This document shows, one piece after another, positions 57,401 to 63,050 of a stretch of 64,000 nt of DNA (positions within the stretch are counted from its first letter, which is position 1; each line of letters opens with the position of its first letter). Source of the stretch: Balanoglossus misakiensis (taxonomy: Eukaryota; Hemichordata); NCBI GenBank assembly GCA_040954595.2, contig CM082579.2, positions 15,066,001-15,130,000 on the forward strand, in the 5' to 3' direction. The notes beneath the pieces were generated by a model, which ran no database searches, had not been told where the DNA came from, and saw nothing but the letters and a program-made list of their open reading frames with translations. A program made the translations under genes and the position numbers.

Positions 57401-59164
57401 AAAAATGACAAATTTTCGACTTTGCAAAATCTTAAAATTTCGTCCATTTTTGAAAAAAAATCATGGGTAAAAATCATCAAAAAATGACAAATTTTCGTCT
57501 TTGCGAAATCTCAAAATTTCGTCCATTTAAAAAAAAAACATGGGGGAAAATCATCAAAAAATGACAAATTTTCGACTTTGCAAAATCTCAAAATTTCGTC
57601 GATTTTGAAATAAACCATTGGGGGAAAATCATCAAAAAATGACAAATTATCGACTTTGCAGAATCTCACAATTTCGTCGATTTTTGAAAAAAATCATGGG
57701 TGAAAATCATCAAAAAATTACAAATTTTCGACTTTGCAAAATCTCAAAATTTCGTCGATTTTTGTAAAAAATCATGGGTGAAAATCATCAAAAAATGACA
57801 AATTTTCGACTTTGCAAAATCTCAAAATTTAGTCGATTTTTGAAAAAAAATCATAGGTGAAAATCATCAAAAAATGACAAATTTTCGACTTTGCAAAATC
57901 TCAAAATTTCGTCAATTTTTGAAAAAAATCAGGGGTAAAAATCATCAAAAAATGACAAATTTTCGTCTTTGCTAAATCTCAAAATTTCGTCGGTTTTTGA
58001 AAAATAATATTGGTGAAAATCATCAAAAAATGACAAATTTTCGACTTTGCAAAATCTCAAAATTTCGTCCATTTTTGAAAAAAAATCATGGGTAAAAATC
58101 ATCAAAAAATGACAAATTTTCGTCTTTGCAAAATCTCAAAATTTCGTCCATTTTAAAAAAAAAAACATAGGGGAAAATCATCAAAAAATGACAAATTTTC
58201 GACTTTGCAAAATCTTAAAATTTCGTCGATTTTGAAAAAAAATAATGGTTGAAAGTCATCAAAAAATGACAAATTTTCGACTTTGCAAAATCTCAAAATT
58301 TCGTCGATTTTTGAAAAAAAATCATGGGTGAAAATCATCAAAAAATGACAAATTTTCGTCTTTGCAAAATCTCAAAATTTCGTCCATTTTTGAAAAAAAA
58401 TCATGGGTAAAAATCATCAAAAAATGACAAATTTTCGTCTTTGCAAAATCTCAAAATTTCGTCCATTTTAAAAAAAAAAACATAGGGGAAAATCATCAAA
58501 AAATGACAAATTTTCGACTTTGCAAAATCTCAAAATTTCGTCGATTTTGAAAAAAAATAATGGTTGAAAATCATCAAAAAATGACAAATTTTCGACTTTG
58601 CAAAATCTCAAAATTTCGTCGATTTTTGAAAAAAAATCATGGGTGAAAATCATCAAAAAATGACAAATTTTCGTCTTTGCAAAATCTCAAAATTTCGTCC
58701 ATTTTTGAATAAAAATCATGGGTAAAAATCATCAAAAATGACAAATTTTCGTCTTTGCAAAATCTCAAATTTTCGTCTATTTTTGAAAAAAAATCATGGT
58801 TGAAAACCATCAAAAAATGACAAAATTTTCGACTTTGTAAAATCACAAAATTTCGTCGATTTTGAAAAAAATCATAGGTTCGTCGATTTTAAAAAAAAAA
58901 ACATGGGTGAAAATCATCAAAAAATGACAAATTTTCGACTTTGCAAAATCTCAAAATTTCGTCGATTTTTGAAAAAAAATCATGGGTGAAAATCATCAAA
59001 AAATGACACATTTTCGATTATGCAAAATCTCAAAATTTCGTCGATTTTTGAAAAAAAATCATGGGTGAAAATCATCAAAAAATGACAAATTTTCGACTTT
59101 GCAAAATCTCAAAATTTCGTCGATTTTTGAAAAAAATCATGGGTGAAAATCATCAAAAAATGAC
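54437..59164 (+). repeat. Satellite domain G: right-edge domain with 391- and 315-bp periods
   Basis: A monomer with GTCGGTTTTTTAAAAATAAT recurs near 55876, 56267 and 57049, at intervals of 391 and 782 bp (five and ten monomers). A 315-bp, four-monomer repeat appears at 58153 and 58468. The domain mixes variants typical of domain B (near 54740-55115) and of domains C-F. The last monomers before 59164 are canonical and not degenerate. Confidence 0.75.
59160..59164. other. Satellite / 309-bp repeat junction with ATGAC microhomology
   Basis: The last satellite monomer reads normally to AAAAAATGAC, and the next base begins CATCAACTGAG of the 309-bp repeat. The five bases ATGAC fit both partners: the satellite normally continues ATGACAAATTTT, and the 309-bp repeat copies at 59469 and 59778 begin ATGACC. 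The breakpoint cannot be placed more precisely within these bases. Confidence 0.85.
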
Positions 59165-59447
59165 CATCAACTGAGTATCATTCAAATACTCTGTGCACAG
59201 TGGGTAAAGACACATTTGGTTTTTTAGGAGACTTTCATCAGTTGTAGTAAAATACAACGTGACTACACTATATACACCAATGAGAATGGCCATGTAATTC
59301 AGAGAATGCTTGATATTAAAACTGTTTCATAGTTGTGGCCTTTACTGCTGATAATTAGGTTACCATAGATACAAGCCCAATGCAACGTGACAGGGATAAA
59401 CATATGCAAAGACAAGATTTAACCCCACCTCCATAATCAAAATACTA

Positions 59448-59462
59448 CCACAGAGGGCGCTA
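59448..59462 (+). promoter_or_regulatory. CTCF-like motif in 309-bp repeat copy 1
   Basis: CCACAGAGGGCGCTA contains CAGAGGGCGCTA, which matches 11 of 12 positions of the core of the CTCF consensus (CAGGGGGCGCTA). The upstream half of the vertebrate consensus is poorly matched. The match is by motif only; binding is an inference, and GAGGGCGCTAT ends are also common in invertebrate repeats. Confidence 0.3.
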
Positions 59463-59468
59463 TACTAT

Positions 59469-59777
59469 ATGACCATCAACTGAGTATCATTCAAATACTC
59501 TGTGCACAGTGGGTAAAGACACATTTGGTTTTTTAGGAGACTTTCATCAGTTGTAGTAAAATACAACGTGACTACACTATATACACCAATGAGAATGGCC
59601 ATGTAATTCAGAGAGTGCTTGATATTAAAACTGTTTCATAGTTGTGGCCTTTACTGATGATAATTAGGTTACCATAGATAAAAGCCCAATGCAACATGAC
59701 AGGGATAAACATATGCAAAGACAAGATTTAACCCCACCTCCATAATCAATATACTACCACAGAGGGCGCTATACTAT
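59469..59777 (+). repeat. 309-bp tandem repeat, copy 2
   Basis: Second unit, exactly 309 bp after the first and about 98% identical to it by eye. It ends with the same GC-rich CACAGAGGGCGCTATAC segment. Confidence 0.93.
59757..59771 (+). promoter_or_regulatory. CTCF-like motif in 309-bp repeat copy 2
   Basis: Same 15-bp motif, 309 bp after the first, in the same orientation. Confidence 0.3.
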
Positions 59778-60035
59778 ATGACCATCAACTGAGTATCATT
59801 CAAATACTCTGTGCACAGTGGGTAAAGACACATTTGGTTTTTTAGGAGACTTTCACCAGTTGCAGTAAAATACAACGCGACTACACTATATGCACCAATG
59901 AGAATGGCCGTGTAATTCAGAGTGCTTGATATTAAAACTGTTTCAAAGCTGTGGCCTTTACTGCTGATAATTAGGTTACCATAGATACAAGTGGAATGGA
60001 ACCGGACAGGGATAAACATACAAAGGCTAGGTTAA

Positions 60036-60047
60036 CCCCCCCCCCCC
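60036..60047 (+). repeat. Poly(C) run, 12 nt
   Basis: Uninterrupted run of 12 C in repeat copy 3, where copies 1 and 2 have AACCCCACC. Probably slippage expansion; its length in the assembly may be unreliable. Confidence 0.9.
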
Positions 60048-60055
60048 AAATACTA

Positions 60056-60070
60056 CCACAGAGGGCGCTA
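60056..60070 (+). promoter_or_regulatory. CTCF-like motif in 309-bp repeat copy 3
   Basis: Same 15-bp motif, retained unchanged although copy 3 is otherwise clearly diverged from copies 1 and 2. Confidence 0.3.
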
Positions 60071-60072
60071 TA

Positions 60073-60207
60073 CTGATCATCAAGTCTGTACCATTGAAAT
60101 AAATCTGTGCAGAATGGGTAAATTAGGCATTTGGTTCTTCAGATTTTCATAAGTTGCACTAAAATGCTATGTGGCCCACTACAAGGACAAATAAGTCAAA
60201 AATGGCA
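60073..60207 (+). repeat. 309-bp tandem repeat, partial copy 4 (highly diverged)
   Basis: Similarity continues as a degenerate fourth copy: GATCATCAAGTCTG aligns with GACCATCAACTGAG, and CATTTGGTTCTTCAG with CATTTGGTTTTTTAG. AAGTTGCACTAAAATGC aligns with CAGTTGTAGTAAAATAC. Alignment fades after about AAAAATGGC. Confidence 0.7.
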
Positions 60208-60269
60208 AATTTGACGTTTACTTTGAGGTTGGCATGGGGCAAACGAGACAATACAAGAACACTGAAACT

Positions 60270-60340
60270 CAATTAGTGAAACACTAAAGTTGTACTTTAT
60301 TTCTCTAACAAACTTAGAGAAAATTTACATGGCCATCTTT
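60270..60340 (-). other. Probable 3' untranslated region of the minus-strand gene
   Basis: The sequence after the terminal stop codon on the minus strand is AT-rich, carries no long frame, and includes an AATAAA signal about 40 nt after the stop. The exact cleavage site is not visible. Confidence 0.5.
60296..60301 (-). terminator. AATAAA polyadenylation signal
   Basis: On the minus strand the sequence reads GAGAAATAAAGTAC, a canonical polyadenylation hexamer 39 nt downstream of the TAA at 60343-60341. It supports a minus-strand transcript ending here, immediately before the diverged end of the 309-bp repeats. Confidence 0.6.
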
Positions 60341-60455
60341 TTACTCAGAGACCTGATGTTGAATAGAAATGTGGTAGTGCAGGTCCACATGAGTGCCGTG
60401 TACTAGCCTCTCTCTCTGCAAATCCATCCACAACTTGCGTGCAGATAGTGGGAGT
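60341..60455 (-). CDS. Terminal coding exon of the minus-strand gene (acceptor ambiguous)
   Basis: This frame ends in TAA at 60343-60341, shortly before an AATAAA. With the acceptor ATCAG at 60458-60456, the exon starts with a single A that completes the split codon AG|A from the preceding exon. It then encodes 37 residues from LPLSARKLW to QHQVSE. A second acceptor, CTGCAG, 16 nt further upstream (exon starting at 60471) also fits the phase but puts the exon in another frame, ending at TGA 60347-60345 after 41 residues. Both frames are open, so the true end is undecided. A CTGAC branch-point-like motif lies just upstream of both. Upstream of this region the long frame runs back to a TAA at 60607-60605, so it is not a complete exon by itself. 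The product is not recognised. Confidence 0.4.
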
Positions 60456-60480
60456 CTGATGTAAGCAACTACTGCAGTTA

Positions 60481-60506
60481 CAGTCAGGACGTAAGTGGGA
60501 TAATTA
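60481..60506 (+). repeat. 26-bp inverted repeat, copy near the 3' end of intron 3
   Basis: The segment begins CAGTCAGGACGTAAGTGGG and ends TAATTA. Its inverted counterpart at 61441-61466 differs at one base only. In the minus-strand transcript the two would pair over 26 nt, with the single difference giving a G-U wobble. Confidence 0.85.
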
Positions 60507-60868
60507 AACAGCAGGGGATCATGCAATGCAAACACTTGAACTGGCCAGTAACGTTTGAATTGCTCATTTGCATACAGTTTTTCAACTTTTTTCACAACGA
60601 AAGTTAAGCAACTAGCAACCCATTTCTGACAATTATTTCACCCCAGGCACATTACTGGTACTATGAGTGTACTACATGTGATTTTTCATGAAGTTTTATC
60701 GAGAAGAATTTCTTTACTTCCACTGACAAAATTGTGATCACGAAATTCAAAGTGACCTTGAAGTTACAAAAAAAAAATATCAGCCATACCCACACAAAAA
60801 TTAACCCCCTCAGGTTTTAGAAACATTATTAAACTCCTCTATTCATAATTTTGACATGAATATATCCA

Positions 60869-60894
60869 TGCCGAGAGTCAAGGACCACAATTTA
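60869..60894 (+). repeat. 26-bp direct repeat, copy 1
   Basis: The segment starting TGCCGAGAGTCAAGGACC and ending CAATTTA recurs exactly at 61195-61220, 326 bp away. The flanking bases are unrelated. Confidence 0.85.
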
Positions 60895-61194
60895 CTGTGC
60901 CATAGGTCAGTCCTGAGAAGTCAGTCAGCGTGAATAGTGTATAGACTCCGTATGTAATATGCTAATGAGAGATAACGACGCGTTGAAAAGGAAGCCATTA
61001 CGTCATGGGTTAACATGCGTTGACCTACTTCAATGCATACACATATGGCAAACACGGCTGTACTCGTCGATGGCGAAGGCAATTTTTACACCGTCATTAC
61101 TCCACAACGGAGCGGCTCACACTATTATAATTTCACGGTAACTTAGTTCAATATCTTCCTAACCTACCCAATTTTTTTCAAGACAAGAAATCTT

Positions 61195-61220
61195 TGCCGA
61201 GAGTCAAGGACCACAATTTA
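61195..61220 (+). repeat. 26-bp direct repeat, copy 2
   Basis: Exact second copy of 60869-60894 in the same orientation, within the same putative intron. Confidence 0.85.
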
Positions 61221-61440
61221 AACCAACATACCGAAACTGTCTTTCTCGGGAAAGCGTCGTTAAAACTTCACGAAAAATCATCCTATCATTGACTATGGTG
61301 TTTCATACACGTCTTAGAAAAATGGGTGCACTACGATCACTTGTAGTACCGAAAATCTCCGTTTGAAAATTTTTCGAACTGGCCGTAACTGCCACTCAGC
61401 GACTTTCACATTCAAATAGATCTCTTTGATCTCACCGCCG

Positions 61441-61466
61441 TAATTACCCCACTTACGTCCTGACTG
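61441..61466 (-). repeat. 26-bp inverted repeat, copy near the 5' end of intron 3
   Basis: Reverse complement of 60481-60506 with one substitution. In the transcript it lies 25-50 nt after the proposed donor and contains a perfect but apparently unused donor-like GTAAGT. Confidence 0.85.
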
Positions 61467-61490
61467 GTTAATACTTACAAAGTGTATTAC

Positions 61491-61549
61491 CTCCAACACC
61501 CCATGGACGGTATCATGTCATCACCAGTAGCTATAGGTTCTTTTAACAC
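61491..61549 (-). CDS. Coding exon 3 of the minus-strand gene
   Basis: A 59-nt exon is preceded on the minus strand by an excellent acceptor (CCATTTTTTTCTCTCAAG, with a CTATCAGTAAC branch-point-like segment) and followed by the donor GGAG/GTAATA. Only one of the three frames is open, and it is the one that continues exon 2 at phase 0. It encodes VLKEPIATGDDMIPSMGCW plus the first two bases (AG) of the next codon. If splicing failed, translation would end at once in TAA, so the exon would still give a protein end one residue later. The sequence does not match a family I know. Confidence 0.6.
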
Positions 61550-61725
61550 CTTGAGAGAAAAAAATGGATTGTTACTGATAGATTACAAAGCACTGACAAT
61601 ACAAGAGTGGGAGGGGTAAGGTTTGTTGAGAGCAGTTGTTTTTTGCTAAACATTAGTGAAAATATGAAATTATTGACATGTAGGATTTCAATTTTATGAT
61701 GTAAGAGTATTTTATAATATCTCAC

Positions 61726-61897
61726 CGGGACTTCAGTTGTCGCTGTAGTATTTAACCCAAGTTTAACTGTGCCACCCACGTCCATGCATGGCAAGGTTTT
61801 CTCTCCCAAAAGTTTCAGTTTGGTATCCCAGTTACCATCAGTTGCACTTACTCCACGCCTTCTAAGTTGAATGCGATTTACCATCACAGGATTCATA
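61726..61897 (-). CDS. Coding exon 2 of the minus-strand gene
   Basis: A 172-nt exon is preceded by the acceptor TTAATTGTCTTTGCACCACAG and followed by the donor CCCG/GTGAGA. Its first base completes the codon AG|T from exon 1. It then encodes 57 residues starting MNPVMVNRIQLRRRG and ending NTTATTEVP, with no leftover base. The peptide is basic at its start (RIQLRRRG). It contains a GNWDTKLKLLGEKTLPCMD segment and has no evident membrane segment or known motif. The wider open frame (61543-61914) runs through the donor and includes intronic residues, so the splice-bounded exon is preferred. An internal ATG at its start is an alternative initiation site. Function is unknown. Confidence 0.65.
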
Positions 61898-62358
61898 CTG
61901 TGGTGCAAAGACAATTAAAAACATCGATTGTAAGTCATTTAGTAGTGATACCATTGTGACCAAACCTCGTTTTAAAATACATGTAATCTGTACTCGAAAC
62001 TATCATTTTTTTCTTTCTAGAATATTAGAACGCGCTCAAAAATAAAAATGCGACCTGTAAGCGAGTGCCGCGTTTCAATTGGTACTGACGATAAACACCG
62101 CCACTCGGAGATAAAATCAACGTTTTTTTTTTTTTTAATGCAAGTGAACGCATGGAGGCGGCCATATTGAATTTAGGTTACATCCCAAGACATTCCGACT
62201 GGGCTTCAGGTGGATTCGGGAAAGGTCTCTAAAACATAATCGGTCATCCAATTTTGTATACTAAATTTCTAAAAATGTAGGACATGGGAGGTTAACATAC
62301 CAACAATGACTACACACAAAAAAGGGCCCAGGCGTTTCGGGGTGCGATTGTTACGTAC
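61898..62358 (-). other. Putative intron 1 of the minus-strand gene
   Basis: A 461-bp interval bounded by GTACGT and CACCACAG on the minus strand. Its first 338 bp form the left arm of the inverted repeat; the rest is AT-rich with no recognisable gene. Confidence 0.5.
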
Positions 62359-62359
62359 C
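62021..62359 (-). repeat. Inverted repeat, left arm (339 bp)
   Basis: Read on the minus strand from GTACGTAACAATCGCACCCCG to the terminal AATATT, this arm aligns over its whole length with the plus strand at 62622-62944. Long shared stretches include AATCGCACCCCGAAAC, TTAACCTCCCAT, TTTTTAGAAATTTA, TTTTAGAGACCTTTCCCGAA and GCCTCCATGCG. By eye roughly four bases in five agree. A run of 14 T (62123-62136) and nearby bases have no counterpart in the other arm. Confidence 0.9.
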
Positions 62360-62372
62360 TTAGCTCCATCAT
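62359..62372 (-). CDS. First coding exon (start codon) of the minus-strand gene
   Basis: The minus strand reads ATGATGGAGCTAAG followed by the donor GTACGT. The second ATG has A at -3 and G at +4, a good initiation context. The frame leaves AG, which is completed by the first base of exon 2 to give MMELS then MNPVMV. The frame is open upstream back to a TGA near 62438, so a slightly longer coding exon starting elsewhere is not excluded. The 14-nt segment is similar to ATGATAGAGCAAAG on the plus strand at 62608-62621. With the later exons the gene would encode 119 residues (or 123 with the alternative terminal acceptor). Confidence 0.5.
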
Positions 62373-62607
62373 CTGCAACCATGCAGCCAAGGAGTGGCAG
62401 TGAAATTGTGCCTCATTGAGGATACAGTCTAGATCCGGAATTCAGCCAACGGCAAACTGTTTAGCGTGCCTTGTATGCAGCAGGATGGCAACGTTCTGGA
62501 ACTTAAATTCTGGAAAGAAAATCCGAAATAGCTGAACAGATAACAGAAGAGAGAATACATACAGCTCCGCAACTTTTCCACTGGAAGATATAATACCATT
62601 TGCCTCT
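62373..62607. promoter_or_regulatory. Putative bidirectional promoter / 5' UTR interval
   Basis: This 235-bp interval separates the start-codon exon of the minus-strand gene from the matching exon end of the plus-strand gene. The two probable transcripts diverge from it. It has no open frame longer than about 30 codons. A TATAAT-like segment lies near 62589, but there is no convincing TATA box at a proper distance and no CpG-island character. Transcription start sites are not determinable. Confidence 0.35.
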
Positions 62608-62621
62608 ATGATAGAGCAAAG
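62541..62621 (+). other. Putative non-coding first exon of the plus-strand gene
   Basis: The plus strand carries GAGCAAAG/GTATGT, a good donor at 62622. The frame that enters the next exon at phase 0 is open back to a TAA just before 62541 but contains no ATG, so this exon would be untranslated leader. It does contain ATGATAGAGCAAAG at 62608-62621, similar to the start-codon segment of the minus-strand gene. From that ATG a 20-codon upstream frame would run into exon 2 and stop at 63097-63099. The 5' end is not visible; 62541 is only the first base after the TAA. Confidence 0.35.
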
Positions 62622-62944
62622 GTATGTTATAATCGCACCCCGAAACTTATGGGGCCTTTTTTTGCCGTAGTCATTTCGGTCATCTTAACCTCCCATCTTC
62701 TGCATTTTTAGAAATTTACTCTACAAAATTGAATGACCCATTACATTTTAGAGACCTTTCCCGAATTCAACCGAAGCCTAATCGGAAGGTCTTCGGGTGT
62801 AATCCAATATGGCAGCCTCCATGCGATCACGTACATTGAAAATCCATTGATTTCATCGCCGATTACCGATGTTTATCGTCAATACCGATTCAAACGCGGC
62901 ACTCGTTTACAAGTCGCATTTATTATTGATCGCGTTCCAATATT
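62622..62944 (+). repeat. Inverted repeat, right arm (323 bp)
   Basis: Counterpart of 62021-62359, from GTATGTTATAATCGCACCCCG to AATATT at 62939-62944. A 71-codon open frame (62733-62948) lies inside, but the matching frame is not maintained in the other arm, so I do not call it a gene. No target-site duplication or transposase is visible beyond the outer AATATT on both sides. Confidence 0.9.
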
Positions 62945-63050
62945 TTAAACAAACTAGATTACTGATATAAATGCTCAAAATTTTTCCTCCAAATGCCACC
63001 TTTACGGATTCAGTCACACAACTTACAGACTACGCCAAACTTTTTTCCAG

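Larger units (their letters stand above)
1..59164 (+). repeat. Tandem satellite array, 78-79 bp monomer
   Basis: This is one continuous head-to-tail array of an AT-rich monomer. In order, the monomer carries GTGAAAATCATC, then AAAAAATGACAAATTTTCG, then ACTTTGCAAAATCTCAAAA, then TTTCGTCGATTTTTG, then a run of usually 6-9 A, then TCATGG. The full-length unit is 79 bp with eight A and 78 bp with one base fewer. Its consensus has 21 G or C, about 27%. Dividing the length by 79 gives roughly 750 copies. Every monomer I read has the same orientation, and no foreign insertion interrupts the array. Variants differ mainly at CGACTTTG/CGTCTTTG/CGATTATG, at GTCGAT/GTCCAT/GTCAAT/GTCGGT, at GACAAA/GACACA and in A-run length. 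The size and homogeneity fit a pericentromeric, centromeric or subtelomeric heterochromatic satellite; which one is not visible. The family is not one I recognise. Confidence 0.98.
59160..59468 (+). repeat. 309-bp tandem repeat, copy 1
   Basis: First full unit of a second repeat family, running from ATGACCATCAACTGAG to GAGGGCGCTATACTAT. It is unrelated in sequence to the satellite and much richer in G+C. It differs from copy 2 at about five positions by eye (for example GAGAATGCTT versus GAGAGTGCTT). No convincing coding potential or transposase-like frame is visible. It could be a minisatellite-like tandem unit or a non-autonomous element that spread in tandem. Confidence 0.93.
59778..60072 (+). 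repeat. 309-bp tandem repeat, copy 3 (295 bp, diverged)
   Basis: Third unit, shorter (295 bp) and clearly more diverged, by about one base in ten in my reading. It has CACCAGTTGCAG for CATCAGTTGTAG, a two-base loss near 59923, GTGGAATGGAACCGGAC for the normal segment, and a run of 12 C at 60036-60047. An 81-codon minus-strand open frame lies within it but is repeat-derived and interrupted in the other copies. Confidence 0.9.
60472..61490 (-). other. Putative intron 3 of the minus-strand gene
   Basis: About 1.0 kb between the donor GGAG/GTAATA at 61490 and the terminal acceptor. It contains two complementary 26-nt segments near its ends (61441-61466 and 60481-60506) and an exact 26-nt direct repeat (60869-60894 and 61195-61220). 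A TGACCTTGA (minus strand TCAAGGTCA, the nuclear receptor half-site of the NR5A/ERR type) is at 60754-60762. A 60-codon plus-strand frame at 60959-61141 has no supporting features. Nothing else recognisable is present. Confidence 0.45.

Noticed and set aside
1-59164. CRISPR array
   Set aside because: Units are contiguous and nearly identical with no unique spacers, and no Cas-like genes are present.
1-59164. CENP-B box in the satellite monomer
   Set aside because: TTTCGTCGATTTTTG and TTTTCGACTTTGC share only TTCG with the box; the required A and CGGG positions are missing.
59774-60019. 81-codon minus-strand frame in the 309-bp repeat
   Set aside because: It lies within tandem repeat copy 3 and is not maintained in copies 1 and 2; there are no splice or promoter signals.
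60341-60595. Whole 84-codon minus-strand frame as a complete terminal exon with a membrane segment
   Set aside because: The frame has a TAA just upstream (60607-60605) and no acceptor before the hydrophobic part that fits the phase of exon 3; the hydrophobic part is more likely intron.
60959-61141. 60-codon plus-strand frame
   Set aside because: It has no recognisable motif and overlaps the putative minus-strand intron; expected by chance at this length.
61314-61499. 61-codon minus-strand frame as an exon
   Set aside because: It overlaps the end of exon 3 in a frame that is closed inside that exon, and it has no acceptor; most of it is intron 3.
62021-62944. Inverted repeat as a simple foldback transposon
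   Set aside because: The arms start exactly at splice donors and similarity continues into exon ends. No terminal motif or target duplication is evident beyond AATATT, so the exon-intron duplication reading is preferred, though not proven.
62733-62948. 71-codon plus-strand frame
   Set aside because: It lies inside the right arm of the inverted repeat, within the putative intron, and is not maintained in the other arm.
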